A DNA stretch of 64,000 nucleotides from Xylaria sp. FL1777. Taxonomy: Eukaryota; Ascomycota; Sordariomycetes; Xylariales; Xylariaceae. The notes beneath the pieces are model-generated. The model ran no database searches and was not told where the DNA came from. It saw only the letters and a program-made list of their open reading frames with translations. A program made the position numbers and the translations under genes. The stretch's first letter is position 1. Each line of letters opens with the position of its first letter. Shown here in pieces: positions 46,166-59,706 of this stretch. The DNA is taken from contig MU400513.1 of the NCBI GenBank assembly GCA_022578965.1, positions 372,001-436,000 on the forward strand. Reading direction: 5' to 3'.

Positions 46166-47409
46166 TTATCGTCTGGATGATGGGTGATCGTATGGTTCTG
46201 GTGGTCGCTCGAGGTGCCTGCGTCTAGTCGTTTCGTAAGGCATAACCTCCGGGCTCCTTCGTCTTTTAGAACTTGCCGATCCCGGGTCGAGCGGTGGATA
46301 GCCTAGGGGCGGCATGTAGGGCCCGGGACTTGCCGTAGCGCTATGCACAGGACTCGCACTCGGCACTCCTACTGAGTAGGCTGGTGTACTATAAGGACTA
46401 ACACCAGTGGTAAGTTCTGCAACGCTCGGCAACATCCCTGGCCGTGGCGGCGGATGTTGAGTCTGGATCGGCGCGAGGTGTCCGCCGCTGTGTGGATGAG
46501 GGTATCCATAAGAGACTTCAAGATGCTCAGGGGGTGGAAGGTGATGCGTCGGGAGACTTTCTCTTCGCGTTACGAGGGGACGAGCCGGAGGGAGCGCGGT
46601 GCCGCGACCATAACCTCTTCCATGACCGACTTCTCGTGAAATCCCCCCTTGCGATGATGAATGTGCGTGTCGCGATGAAGCTCGCGCACCTCCTCCATGG
46701 GCTGTCTCCAAACTCTGGGCAGAGAGAGAGAAAGGCGTTACTCCTGCCCGCCGAGCCATGTCTTGTTCTCCTAGCTGCCAATGCATCGCCTCTGCTGCGC
46801 GCCATGGTATTGCCATCTCCTCTGCAACTTTCGCCCACATTTCGGGTTTAAACCTAGTTCCCCAGTTAGTATTCTGTAACGTCCTCTCTGCGTGGTTATT
46901 TTGCTCTCCCATCCAGCCAGAAAAGCAACGATTGGGGGTTGGGTTTCTAGCGAGCCAGGTTTACGTGGGGCATACCTCTCGTACAGTCTTGCAAGCTTGT
47001 TCTTCCGCTCTTCGTCCCACTCGCTCCGCCTCTCGAGGTAATTCTGGTAGTGGAGGCGACAACTGATGGCGCTTCTGCCAGGTAACCTTTTAGAAATGTC
47101 TTCCCACTTCATCCCACTTCCTCGAAGGTCGATAATAAGCGCATCCTCTTCCGCTGACCATTTACTCTGTTTCTTCGCCGGCGCTTCTGGCAGGTGAGGC
47201 GGCATTCCGCGCTTGCTAACTGTTCCCGCCACCATGGGGGCTACTCCTCCCAAGCGAGGTGGTGCTGCGTATAATGGAGGTCCGTAAGACGCCGTCGTCG
47301 TGACCGCCGGGCCCGTGGAAGCCGGTACGGATGCGGATCGGCTTTGCTGGGATGAGGGTAATGAGGACTCATTTGAGTCGGAGGCCTTAAGTAGGGAGGC
47401 GATATCCAC
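46166..47409 (-). CDS. two-repeat Myb/SANT DNA-binding protein (373 aa)
   Basis: Exons 47409-46976 and 46853-46166 join in phase around a 122-nt intron with branch TACTAAC. The first Myb repeat begins at about residue 83 (KWSAEEDALIIDLRG...WEDISKRLPGRSAISCRLHYQNYL), with the regular Trp/Trp spacing. A second, weaker repeat follows (WDEERKNKLARLYERFKPEMWAKVAEEM...AAEAMHWQLG), whose middle is rebuilt by splicing. The rest is Pro/Ser/Tyr/His-rich and likely disordered, ending with a basic KRRRSP stretch that may act as a nuclear signal. It is a probable nuclear regulator; the target is unknown and I do not assign a symbol. The tail is GC-rich, and the upstream gap is exceptionally long. Confidence 0.85.
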
Positions 47410-49927
47410 GATGACGGTAGATCGCCTATAAGGCCGTGATCAGGGTGGTGAGACTAGTGTTCATGGAAACGTCAATGGTGTCGCTGGTTTGGCCGACTTC
47501 AACCCTGACGTTTGTCCGTATCCCTCGCTGTGCCGCTGGGTTTCTCAAGGGCTCTTCTAAGCACACTATTGGGCGATGATGACTGTAGTGATTTTAATTC
47601 TATTTTTTTCTAGCCAGACAATAATAGGGCAAGTAGAGGTGAGAAGAGCCGAGCGAGTAAGAACAGAAATATTTTGAGGTTAAACGAGCGAGTTTAGGAG
47701 TGCTTTGGGTATCACGAGAAAACTATTAGATGAAGTTGGGATTGTTTAGATGGTTCGGAGACTTGGTTATGGAATACCTCCAGAGGGAGAGCCAAGATTA
47801 ATGTCAGTGAAGCGTGGTCGCGTTTCTAGGAGCTGTCATCATGATTGGGCGTGCTTGGTCCGCCCTTCAACCAATGAAAGATGCTATGACGACCTGAAAA
47901 GCTTTTGAACAACGAGGCGGCGCCAGGGCTCGTTAATTCGTTAATACGTCAGTCTAGTTGGGTTACCGTCAAGGGTTTCGCCAGCAAGTGGAACGTTTTG
48001 CAACAGTCATGATAATCTAGGGAGAGGCATTGTGGGAGAAGAGTGTCACAAGAGGGGCCACGTCGGGTGTGCAGCGTATTCTACACATTAAAAGAGAAAA
48101 AGCTAAAACGATGTCCCTATAGAAAGCAATGGACAGCAAGTCAACGAAAAATATGTGGTGGTCGTGGTGGTAGTGGGGGACTTCTGACTAGGGCCAAGTA
48201 TATCGAGAAGCCTTAAAGTAGACCAAGCATTGCAAGTACCAGGTGAGGAAGTCCAAGCGGGAGCAGGGGAGGGGGGTGTGAAAACAAGTGGTGTAAGTAT
48301 CCAAACATTCAAATGTGGATCCAGATCCAGTTCTAGACAGCAGTTATTATGTGTCAGTCAGTTATTATAAGATCAGTCGGGTTGATGGAAGGCATTGTTG
48401 CGTAGCGTTACCACTCACCAGACTAAGGGCAAAGGGCATCACGCTACTGGGCGAGCAATGTACGAGTCGGTGAGACAGAATCCCATGTAAGGCAGGCAGC
48501 TTCCAGGTCAGGTAGTAGATTCGATCACTACAATGCCGATTCAGGACGCTGGTCCTTGAGTTTTCCCTTCAAGTGGGAGTCAAAGGCTTAAACACAGCCC
48601 GTTACCCACGAGCCATAAACTGGGGCTGATTACATGGCCACGAAAGCATGCATGAGCTCGCAGAGAACAATTCACCGGCTGGCACACTAGATACATGGAG
48701 AACGGCGGATTAATGACGCAACTGGAGCAGCGAACCGAGGAAACGAAGCGGAAACCAAACGAACGAGGTACCGCGTGTGTCCTGAAGCTCTATGAACGTC
48801 TGGCCGGGACAAGGGTAACACCGGGAAGAGCATCAAGGAGTTGCCCTGAAGTTTGGACACGACAGCAAGAACCAGGATACAGCGTATAAGGTACTAGGCT
48901 TAGGAGGTAGATCAAGCACTACACCATGCCACTATGCACAGAGCTGTCCACGATCTGAAGACATTGGACGAGCCGTCATCCTGCGCCATGGTGGGAAGCA
49001 CAAGGCTTATTAGATAGAAGAGAGGATGTTCGGGGGAGGTCACATCAGTCGAACGATCAGTTCCAGAGGTCCCAGATAAACAGATCTAGTGGCGGTGGCT
49101 GCCATGAAACTCCTTCGTGAGTGGAGACCATGAAACCAACAACCCTATGCTATGCTGGGTGCTGCTGATGCACATGGCGGATATGGCTTGGCTGCTGACG
49201 ATGATGCCCAGCCGGTGCTGCACTAGGCTGGACTACGGCAGCGCCTGTTGACCTAGCCGGGGCTGCATAGGGCGAACGAGAAAGCAATAGGGAGAAGGGA
49301 GGGAGAGGGCTGTTAGGCCGGTATTTTATTTGCAGTTCGCTGTGCTGTGCGGCCTGGCTGCGGATGTGTGTGGGGGTAACAGCAGCGACTCGTTTGCGCG
49401 CCTATGGCAATGATCCTGGCACCGCTACGCTACGTGCAAAACTCAGCAGTCTGCGTGGGCGGCGCATGTTCAGGCGGGCGGGCGTGTGGGTGGTGGGTGG
49501 TGGTGAGATCGGGGAGCGTTAACCGCAGAAGCCAACTGTTTGGCGGTGGTGCTTTGTCCCTCGAGTTCCCACGAAAATTCCCCGCCCGGCATCTCCTCCG
49601 GCACAATATACCTTGTCTGATTGCCAACCCGCTGCGGCGCCATGAACAAGGCTTTGTTGCCTCGGATGCGGGAAACGGGGGCTTTTCGTCATGTCTGTGC
49701 GGGCCTCATCTAGATAATGTCTACTGTCCTCCTGTTCATCCAGCCTATGCTGCCCAGCACAGATCACACAATGTCTGTAAGACGAGCCTGGTCTCAACGA
49801 CGCCCGCTGGTTTGGCCAGAAATGCGCGCACCAAGATGACGGCCAGAGACAAGCCGTTCATGCCCGGTCGCCGGGAATACGTCCTTTGGGTTGGCAGTGA
49901 ACTGGCGGTCAGTTATTATGCACACTA

Positions 49928-49954
49928 GAAACACACACACACGCGCGCGTGCGC
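49928..49954. repeat. (CA)n-(CG)n dinucleotide run
   Basis: Alternating purine-pyrimidine AACACACACACACGCGCGCGTGCGC; such runs may form Z-DNA. Confidence 0.8.
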
Positions 49955-52454
49955 AAGCAACCTGCCCACGAAGTACCCATCCCTTGTGTTGTACCAGGAA
50001 CCTGCTTGTCTGATTGTTTTAACTGCCATGAACCATGATCGCCCTGGCTTATGCGGACGGATTGTCATTGGAAAAGCCCGCACCCCCAGGGCCCCGTTCC
50101 CGTACATGATACTTATGCCTGACAACTGCAAAAGCGCAAGCACGAAGCCCTGCGGCTTTACTTTGACCGTATGTTGTCCCAGGTATGGGGGACTGCCCGC
50201 CACTCCTGGCCCGAGAAAGAAGCGAAGAACTGTGGGTTGCGTGTCCAATGTCCAAATGGGAAAACGAGGAGCTTAACAGGAAATATGCGAATGCCGGTAA
50301 TGACTACTTCAGCCTAGATGACCAGGCAAGGCATGCAGAACCTGTGATATTCGTACGATATTTACAGCAAGAGCGTCCAATTGAAGCTTCATTCACTCAG
50401 GTAGAGAGCCTTTTCAACACCTTGTCCCTGTCCTTTCCTACCCGAATGCAGATAGTGCAGTAACCGAAACGTATGACAAGGGTAGATGGTTGATCGTCGA
50501 CCGGCTTTTTTCGCTGTTGCTGCCCGAGCAAAACGGATCATCACTAATTCCTCTACTTCCGTTTGTGGATCATAATGAAGGCTACTATAGGATTGAAATT
50601 TATAAAGTTGCAAACGGCAGTGGTAGTTCTCACGTTCTTCAGATCTCGGATCCGGAAATGCGGAAGATGGTTCATGGTTGCACTGCCATCGCAGAACGAG
50701 CGCTTTCTTGCCCGCCATCCGCCTACTGATTTTGAGGCATGATCGAAATACCTCACCAGGTTTCATCTCATAGTGCTTACGATAGCACCTGTTGTCGACG
50801 CCAGCCTCTAGATAAGGCTATTGTCCTAGAGATGAGCTGTGGCACTGGGTACGACACGAGGTCAAGTCAAGTGAGGCAAGGCGCATGTGCCTATATCTTT
50901 TACAATGCACACATCGCGTGTTCTGGTAGTGTGTGAAAACCAACCAGTGAATCTCAAAACCACCCGGTTGGGCTCTAGACCAGCCATGATCCAACCATGA
51001 CCACGGCCCGGTTTTAGAACCCTCCACTCTTCACCCGCTTAATCAGACCCGCTAACTATTCAGCTGCGTTGGCCTTGCATCAACGGCTGGACCTGGTAAA
51101 CAACCTGCATACACTGGTACGATGGCTGAGCGATCTGTGATCTAAATCTACCTATGCCACCGTTACAATGTCACGCTGGCAGATTGTTTCCAGCACGGAC
51201 GTCAGGCTGCATACTCGCTACCACAACCTTGTTCTTTGCTTCAACGTATTGGGTCGTGGCGGAGGCCCTTAACCTTCTTTGGTACCTGAAGACTTTTCGC
51301 TTGTGTCAAGTATAGCACAACTAGATAGAGAGATAGCATTAGGTTCTGCCTAATATCGATGCCGAGTACCGGTCAGGTCCAAAGCGTCCAAAGCAGGGAA
51401 TGCAGCCAGATCGGTTGACGGCAGCGAGTGGCCATCTGCCGGCACTTGGGAAGAAGAGAGCGGTGAGCGGTGCAGGCTCGTGAGTACGTGGGTGTCATCT
51501 TGCAACTGCCACTGGGCATTAATGCGAGATATCGTTGGTAGACTCGGCATATCTGGAGAAAGGGAGGTAGGTAGGCAGGTAGAGATAGGTAGATAGGTAG
51601 ATAGGGAGACAGGAAACGGAAGGGTAATTTGAGCCAAGCTTAGGTGTTCCAGCGAACCGTCAAAGTCGTATTATTTCGTATCTCTACCGACGAACCAACA
51701 ATGATGTAGGGCCGGGAGTCCTAGCCTCGAACGCCTCCTGTTCGCCAGCTGGTGCTAAGCGGGCGGCATGGATTTATGACTTGTCCACTCGGACAAGTCA
51801 CAGGGAGCGTACAGTTCCATGGCGTTGTGACTACATATCTGTTTCGTTTGCTTGGCTGTGAAGTCATTGGCCCCAGTTCCCGCGTCCCCCCGGTTCTCAA
51901 CCCGCAAGCTGAAGGCCAAAGCTACAGCGGCAGCATAGGTACCTAATGGGAAAAGCATTCTACAGTAGATGCGGTCTGCTATCTGCCTGGGCGTATGGGC
52001 AGTGTAAAGGGATGTAGAGATGTAGAGAGAGGTAGAGAGACGAGGGAGGCCGGCTAGGTAAAGGTGAGGCGTGTCGGTATCCGGCCCTCATGGTGTTTCC
52101 CCGGCGCACTCTCCACGACGTGTAAGCCAGATGAAGGTCTCGATGCTGCGAAGAGCTGTCGTGTAGCAACCAAATTGGATTCTCATATCAACGGTACAAA
52201 CGGCGCCATCCAATGGAAATGTGCTTCGGTGCCGTTGCTGGTGACACGCGACGGCAGGCAGAAGGATCTCGGCTCCTGGGTCTGGGCTGTCCTGGGGTCT
52301 CTGTAGGTACGGATCGGCAGCCATCCTCTCTGCAGGCGTGTCTTGTTCTTGTCGCATGCACGAGGACAATGGGGTAAACCACGAGGCTCTGAAACAAGTG
52401 CTCTGTTTGCTGTTACAGTGCCTACGAAGCACGGTACGTGAGGGAAGAGTACTA

Positions 52455-52489
52455 TGCGTATGCGTCTGCGTCTGCGTGTGTGTATGTGA
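52455..52489. repeat. TGCGTN hexamer microsatellite
   Basis: Units TGCGTA, TGCGTC and TGTGTA repeat in a row over about 35 bp. Confidence 0.75.
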
Positions 52490-53375
52490 GGGAGCAGAGA
52501 AAGGACGAGATGTCATAGGTGCAGTCGGGAGAATGCATCACACCATAATGTACGTAGCTCCAGGGTAGCATGTTGTAAGTATAGTACCGGCCGTCTATAC
52601 TGGGTTCTGGCCTGCTGTAGCCATGCCCCGGGCTATAGACACAGCTGGTATAGAATCCCGCCGGGTTACATTGTAGGCACGTACATGTATACTATATTAT
52701 ACCGGTACATACCCAATGCCGCGTACCTACACTACCTACACTACCTATAATTATACCGCCGAACAAGCTAATTGTAGGTAGGGTGTGGGTGGACCGCAGT
52801 TAGCCTCAATACACAAGCAAGATATGGATATCAAGAGTGCCACGTTTTAAGCACCTCCTAATCCAGCATAAAAGACCTAATTAACAGACATTCATTCACC
52901 CACACAAGCACAGCCACAGGATCTGCAATAGCCACACCTGTTCGCCGTGCCCGACCTGTTTGTTGGACGCCCAAAACAAGTCCTGAGTCAGATAATTCAC
53001 CTAGCACCCTCGCTGCCAGGTAATGAGCGCGCAAAGCTAGGCTGCTGAGGATTATACGACGACAGATCTCCGTAGGTCGTCCTGTGTTGCGGACGTGGTC
53101 GGTACTTGGTCTTGGGCAGCGCAGAACCCGCCCTCCACTACGCAACCCACTGCAAGGGGGTGTAGTCGTTTGAGTCTGGCCCATTCGGTGCAGTCGGTTT
53201 AAGCCATCAGCCCTACGTGGACACGCCGCCATTTCGAGGGAAAAAAGCATTCTTGTTTTGGCAGGAAAAGCAATCAAGCAAGCAAGGTTCAGGGAATCAC
53301 GGGGCCAATAGCTTGTCATCCGGCCACGTTCACGCACACGTCGTTGTTGTCATCTTACATACCGACCTAGTAAAC

Positions 53376-54217
53376 ATGGCCGACGTCCCACTTCTCGTCA
53401 CCTCGGAGAATTCCTCCTCCGAGCGACGAATTACTCCATCGTGGTCCATCAGCCAGTTGAAGAGCAAGCTTGAGCCCGTCACCGGCATACCACCTTCCTG
53501 CCAGCGCCTCAAGCTCAACACCTCGGCCAACGAGACCATCGCTCTCGAAGCCGAGAACGAGGATGTCACGCTTCTGTCCAACTTCCCCTTGGCGCCTTAT
53601 GCTGAATTACAGGTAAGGTAGACCCTGGGCCACCTTCCCTTGTTTTGTTACCCCTGGTGCATTACTGGGCGCAATATCTCGCGGCTTTCTTGCCTATTGG
53701 ATAACGGATAAGGCTAACATCAATTAAGGTTACCGATACTCGGCCCCCCGGCGCCAGGCTGAACTTCAACGACACATCCGGCGTTGAAAAATACGTCATG
53801 CCTGTTGAGGAGTATGAGAGGAAGACGGACTCAGTGTTAGCCTGGAAGAAGGCTGAGAAGCTTGGTCGGTTCAATCCCGATGCCCCTACTCTCGAGAAGG
53901 CCAAGATCGATGCCAACGAGCATGAGATCAAGAGTCGAGGCATCGAGCTTGGGAAAAGATGCAGGGTAGGTGGAGATGATGCACGTAGAGGCGAGATCAA
54001 GTTTGTTGGCGAGGTCAAGGAAATACCTGGCACTTTGGGTGCCTGGGTCGGCGTCCATCTCGACGAACCGGTTGGGAAGAATGACGGTAGCATAGGAGGC
54101 ACACGGTATTGGGGTGTCGAGTCCTCGCTCAAGCATGGCGTGTTCGTCAGACCAGAGAGAGTCGAGGTTGGTGATTGGCCAGTTCTCGACGATTTAGAGG
54201 ACATGGAAGAGATATAG
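53376..54217 (+). CDS. ALF1: ALF1/TBCB: tubulin-folding cofactor B (241 aa)
   Basis: Exons 53376-53612 and 53729-54217 join in phase 0. The N-terminal ubiquitin-like domain (about residues 3-80) includes WSISQLKSKLEPVTGIPPSCQRL. A helical linker follows with EEYERKTDSVLAWKK and LGRF. The C-terminal CAP-Gly domain (about residues 155-228) contains GKRCRV, GEIKFVGEV, LGAWVGVHLDEPVGKNDGS, RYWG and HGVFVRPERV; GKNDGS is its signature. It ends in an acidic DLEDMEEI tail. Known role: with cofactor E it takes part in alpha-tubulin folding and heterodimer assembly or disassembly in the cytosol. Full length for the family. The ATG at 53376 is chosen because the domain starts immediately after it. Confidence 0.93.
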
Positions 54218-57200
54218 CCCGCATTAGACTAGTTCGTTTTGTCCTCCGTTAGACAGCCCAAATCGCTCGCTGTCTGCATGGATGTCGGCATAGTGAGTAG
54301 GATACCCTTTTTTTACAACGCGGCTAATACGCTTAAACCGAATTCAAGACAATGTCGTCGTGCATTATCTACCGTATCCTAGACCTTCTCGTCCGATGAC
54401 CGGCCTTGCACCCACATGCCGGGAATATTTCAGGTCCCAACGATAAGACGGATGAAAGTCAGTACTGCTTTTGACACTCTTCATCCCGGCTTATTCTTTG
54501 GTGAACGTGGTCTAGTCTAGATCGGCGTGATTTCAAAAGCCTCAGGCTGCTAACCGATGGTCGCGTGCATTCGACGCGAGGCCCTGAAAGTAGGTACATG
54601 TAGTAGTAGCCTGTTATCCTAATGCAGCAGCATACTATCTACGCCACAGATCGATATCAATTATTGGGGCAATTAATTACGCTGCGTCGCTTTGCAGATG
54701 GCAAACCCCTATATCATTCCAAATATGAGTTCACAGTTGGTACATCCCCATACGCATACGTAGCACTTGAAAATAGAATAGGGCTGTGCTATAGAATGGA
54801 TTCCATAGTTCCATAATTCCATAGTACCTACACTTATCATTCCAAGAATGCCACCCACACCCCCCTGCCCCGAACCCATCAAGCCACTCGGCAAATGTAG
54901 GTAGCATCTGGTCTAGTGTAGGTAGGGAGTCCTTGGAAGATCTGACATGAGCGACGAACCTTGATTTTGGTCAGCGCAGCGCAGCAACGCAGCGGAAGGA
55001 TCGCGCTTGTGCCGGGGTTACACGCCAGGATTCCGAACCTGCCGAGGAGCCAATCCGAGGCCATCTCTGGCCTTTGCGAGGGATTTCGAGGGATCACCAC
55101 GCCATGCAGCCGAACAGCGTTTATGCATGTAATGAAACTCGGCGACCACCGCGGCGACTCTCCCGAGCATCCTCTTTAAATTAATGCGCACAGCTTACGT
55201 ATGTAGCCCAGGTCGATGGCTGACAAGAGGCGTCGAGGGTGTTACGATGAACACCCCTAGATTTGGCCTGCTAGTGTAGGTCCAGTGCAGCAGCGATCTG
55301 TTCGTTCGAGACGATGGTTAGGCATCTAGATCAAACCGTCGGTAATCGGGCTGAAGCTTTGGAAACATTACTACGTATTATATGTCATATAGAAATAGTC
55401 ATTTTACGGACTTGCGCAGTATAGCACCTATTCTAGCTTAGATCCGACAAACACACAAACACATTGTCTTAAGTTGTCTTTGTTGTTGGTTTTTAAAGGG
55501 AAGCAAGGAAGTAGGTAAGGAAGAAGAAAAAAACTGGACATAGGAGCCAGGTGACTGGGTGCCGAGCGAGACATGGCTGACTCCAAAGTAGATCGCTGCA
55601 ATACTGCCCATGTATACCGATGCGCAGGGGGAGGGTGCATATCGGTAACAGGTGACTTGAATCATGGACGATTCTTAAACACGTTTGAGATGTCGTAAGA
55701 ACTCAAAAAGTAATCGTCGTCCCGGTTTTGCTAACATCCACTACATGTATGTAGGCAGAAGCAGCTCGTTCATAACGAGATGGTTTGAACCAATAGTTCA
55801 TGCAATATACTGGCTCTGTTTTCATTGAACTGTTTTAGATGGGTTTTGAGATGCGACTTGCCTAGGTCACGAGTCCTAGCTGACTTGGATAGAAAGAGCC
55901 GAGTTGGCCAGCTCATCCGCGAAAGGCGCACCAGTGATGCAATTGAGTATAGCAGTAGCATGTTTATTCCATCTCTTGAACAGCATTTCAAATCAAAGTT
56001 TGCTCAGGAATCATGTGTCATGTTCGAGAAACAATAACCATACATCACCTAGTTATCAGAACATATCTGCCTGAATGGCAAATATCACTCTCTAATACAT
56101 ATGGTGTTAGCAAAAGCGGCATTTATTCAAACACTGGTCGGTCTCGGAAGAAACCTGAAGTAAGATTGGCAGAGTTCATGCTGTACGGACACCGAAACAT
56201 GATGGTCTCAATTGAGATAAGAATAAATACCTACGCAGAGCCGCAGAGCCGTCGGTACGGGCCTTAGTATAATACATACTTGTGAGCTATTCGTTCGATT
56301 GCCAGTCTGAAATAAACAAAGAGGCGGATGGCCGATATCTATAGGCTACGGCATTCTCAATAATTCCAATGCCATACAAAATGGCATGTCTTAGAATAGG
56401 TAGCTTTACGCGCAGAAAGGGAGTATTATGATTACCGTATTATGATTCGTAGTTTCAATAATCGCTGGCTCGAGTAGGAAGGGGGTTTCAAATAGGGACC
56501 GTACCTAAGTAAGTAAGTACTTAGTCAGTACACTACGTACACTAAGGTTAGTACCTATTGTACGTCCCAGGTAGGCGTACCTACTAGCGTAGTGTAGGTA
56601 GCGTACCTTACGCATAGATAGGGAATGGAAGTATTACTATATTACTATTCTGTAGTGTACCTATTCCTATTCCTTCAATGGCAGCAGCAGCCAATTGGCG
56701 TGGTACATGGCAACCGGGCTGCTAACAATGTCTTGTCTTGCTCAGTTTCTTTGGCGACGGCTCACTCTCGTCAGATGGTTGATTCCAAATCCCCCACCAT
56801 CCTCTCTCGCGAGTGTAGCATCAATTCTTGGGAATTGCAAATTCCAATCCCTGTAGTCCCGGCCAACAGCCCAACTGACATAGAAATGAGGCACGGCAGG
56901 GCCGCTTCTGGCGCTCTCCCCCACAGCACTGGCAGCTAGCGTGTGGTAGCGTGAACCGGTAGCTGTCTTGGTGAGGGCATTACGAGGCCATTACAGCACA
57001 GAGTCGTTATACACAGCCCGCTTGGCTCGACCATGAATGCGCCCAAGTCAGTAAGTGTGTTGTGTGTTGTATGTGTGTCGTGTGCCGTCTGCCGTCCGTC
57101 ATCAGGATCTCAGTACCCGACTCAGCACCCCGTCGCCAGGGCCCCCTTTGTCTTCTTTGTTCCAGATTCCAAGAGTGTCGGAATTGATGCCCCGTGTCTT

Positions 57201-57902
57201 TGTTCTTGGTTCCTGGTGATGCCTCCTTCGCGTCTTTCCCCAGATCTCACAATCCCCAGCTCGTAGTCGCATAGCATGGTAGTAGCAGCAAGAGCCTAGC
57301 GCATAGCATCCGTCCGCGGGGTTCCTCGACATCGAAACTACACAGTTACAATCGCCGTCACATCGCCTCTTCTGCTGCGCTCGGCTGGTGTGCATGTCCG
57401 ATCGAGAGATCAAACACCAAGCCAACCCGGCGCATCGTCGACCGATTCAACTGTTGCGAGTTCGTCGCCCTGCCTTGTCGCCGATCAAGAGCCGCAGAAG
57501 CACGGCCTGGGTAGATCTATCACTCCCTGCCTGAGATCTTGTCTAGCCGCCAAGCCCAGGCTCTCGCCCTTTCCGGAGGCGCCGTCGCGATATCCTCAGA
57601 TGCGACAGGCTCTCTCTTGACGTCGTTACTGTTGCCCACGGGTTTCCCGACCTTCTGGATACACCAAAGTTGAGAGGACACCTCTCGTCTAAGCCCACGT
57701 AGCCCACGTATCCCACGTTCTGCCAACCCGCCAAACCCACCTCTGCGCCTGCGTCTGCGTCTGCGTCTGCAACCGCATTCTGCGACCCGCCTCGTCGCGT
57801 GCCCGTGACCGCACCGTGTCCTACCGCATCCATAGCTCTTCCAGAAAGTCCGACAATCCGCCAACGCCGCATCATCGTGGGAACCATCAACAAGAGCTCA
57901 GA
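54218..57902. other. intergenic, promoter and leader of the RING gene
   Basis: No gene is supported. 56495-56610 is dense in TACCTA/GTACCTA-type motifs. 57735-57777 has (TGCGTC)n hexamers. Several GC-rich open frames directly upstream of 57903 are probably 5' leader sequence; the ATG at 57816 is in frame with the gene but is followed by residues unlike a signal peptide. Confidence 0.45.
57735..57777. repeat. (TGCGTC)n hexamer microsatellite
   Basis: Six-base TCTGCG units tandemly repeated in the leader region of the RING gene. Confidence 0.75.
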
Positions 57903-59706
57903 ATGACGGTGGCCGGCCTAACCACCTTTGTTGCCAAGGCGTGGTTCGCCTTGAGCATTGCATCCCTTGCCTCCCTTGCGTCTGCTCAAGATGCCTCCGT
58001 TACCCCTCAGGATCTCACGGATTACTTCGCCCAGTGGAAGATGACGCTTGTTATCGAAACCACTGAAATCGCCGAGAATGCGCCTGTCGGATTACCGTAC
58101 GATGTTGTACCACTGACAATCGAAGCTGGGTTTCAGCAAAACGACGTATCAAAGGTAGGCGTCTGTATCCTCGGGTGACGGCCGGCATTCCTTGTCAAAC
58201 CATATTGTCGAACCATAGCTAATGACTTGTAACCAGCTACCGGAAATCAAAGGCGACCTCGTCATAATTGACTACTCTAATTATACTCTAGTCAATTACA
58301 CGGACAAGGTCATTTTCCTCTGTTGCGACGGCACGGCAGAGAACGATACCAATATGATCCCGCCTAACACTGTGCTAAATACAATCATGAGCAATTCCAC
58401 TTCACCGAACGCCATTCTACTATACAGTACGACAAAACCAATCTGTTTTCTCGGGGGTTCGCACCTGACTTACGGCCGCATTTGGACAATGGCGAGTCAA
58501 GTTGATGCCGACAAAGTTCACAGCGTCATCGCAATGACCAGTACGGACTCGGTTATGGCGTCAATTACACCCAGCGCGGAAGCCGTTGATAGCCAACAGC
58601 AGTCCCAATCCGGCGGCACCTCCGCTATTGCTATGAGCATTCTATACGCCATTACGGGCCTAATCACCCTGCTCTTTTTGTTCATCATTGCCACTGGAGC
58701 TCTACGTGCACATCGCAATCCTGAACGATATGGTCCGCGCCCAAGCGCCAATGGCAGGCCACGCCGAAGCCGTGCGAGGGGGCTTGCTATGGCCATGCTC
58801 GAGACTCTGCCCATTGTCAAATTTGGTGAATCTGATGAAAGGAAGCCAGACGAGGAGAATGCACTCGAAAACGTTACCAGGGTTGACTCGCAGACGCCGG
58901 AGGCTTCGCGGGAGGTGACGGAAGGCGTATCAAACAACACTGCGGTGCCCGAGTCATCTTCTGAAGCAGCCAATAGCAGAACATCACAGCATGAGGCAGA
59001 GGGTGCATCCGTCGAATCGAGTTCTACGCCAGACAAGGCAAAGAAAGAGCCTGAGCCTAAGCCTGAAGTGGAGAATCCAGGATGCTCAATTTGTACGGAG
59101 GATTTTAACAAGGGCGAAGATGTGCGAGTTTTGCCTTGTAATCACAAATTTCACCCGGCTTGCGTGGATCCCTGGCTAGTGAACGTCTCTGGCACATGCC
59201 CCTTATGGTAAGTTATTCAGCCGCGTTCTACTTTCGATACAAAAAACTAATGCTTGCTTTATAGCCGCCTTGACTTGCGACCACCAGAGGATGTTGAAGG
59301 CGATGAAAACGATAACACCGCTGCAACACCTGATGCCACGACCACGGCTGACGGCCATTTGGCTCCTCCCGCCGAGACTCACCGGGGCCAAACACCGGAA
59401 CCAACCGCGGGCGGTGAGGAAACACATAGACGGCGCCGGTCACGACTATTTGACTGGAATAGACTCCGCCATGCATCAGTTGACGAGCGTCTCCAAGCTC
59501 TACGCCAATATAGGCAGTCGCAGCAAGAATCCGGGGCTGCAGAGGACGAACATCGTCATTCTAGACTAACAAATCGACTTCGCGAGCGATTTCATTTGCG
59601 GAGCGACTCGCGAAGCAGTGCAGCGACTCCGACTCCTGAAGTATCGGCTCCATCTACTTCGACTCCACAAAACTCGCTTCCACCTACTTCGTCTCTACAA
59701 CACTAA
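57903..59706 (+). CDS. PA-TM-RING-type E3 ubiquitin ligase (554 aa)
   Basis: Exons 57903-58154, 58237-59207 and 59265-59706 close in phase. The ATG at 57903 opens a signal peptide ([19 protein letters not shown]). A lumenal part with several N-x-S/T sites follows and resembles a protease-associated domain. A transmembrane helix ([27 protein letters not shown]) lies at about residues 210-236. The RING-H2 finger is CSICTEDF...[17 protein letters not shown]...CPLC: its last Cys is built by splicing, which supports the third exon. The tail is long and Thr/Ser/Arg-rich. Family knowledge: such proteins (GRAIL/RNF13 class) sit in endomembranes and ubiquitinate membrane cargo. No specific partner can be deduced. 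Confidence 0.9.

Larger units (their letters stand above)
47410..53375. other. 6-kb divergent intergenic region, no supported gene
   Basis: No frame here carries a recognisable domain or convincing exon pattern; the longest (49404-49928) does not. It contains a (CA)n/(CG)n run at 49928-49954, TAGGTAGG/TAGATAGG repeats at 51565-51605 and TGCGTN repeats at 52455-52489. Possible content: long regulatory DNA or non-coding transcripts for the Myb-type gene. Confidence 0.45.

Noticed and set aside
49404..49928. 174-codon open frame (+)
   Set aside because: No domain, odd composition and overlap with another open frame on the opposite strand; looks like chance.
57816..57902. In-frame upstream ATG of the RING gene
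   Set aside because: It would place 29 polar residues before the signal peptide; the ATG at 57903 begins directly at the signal sequence.
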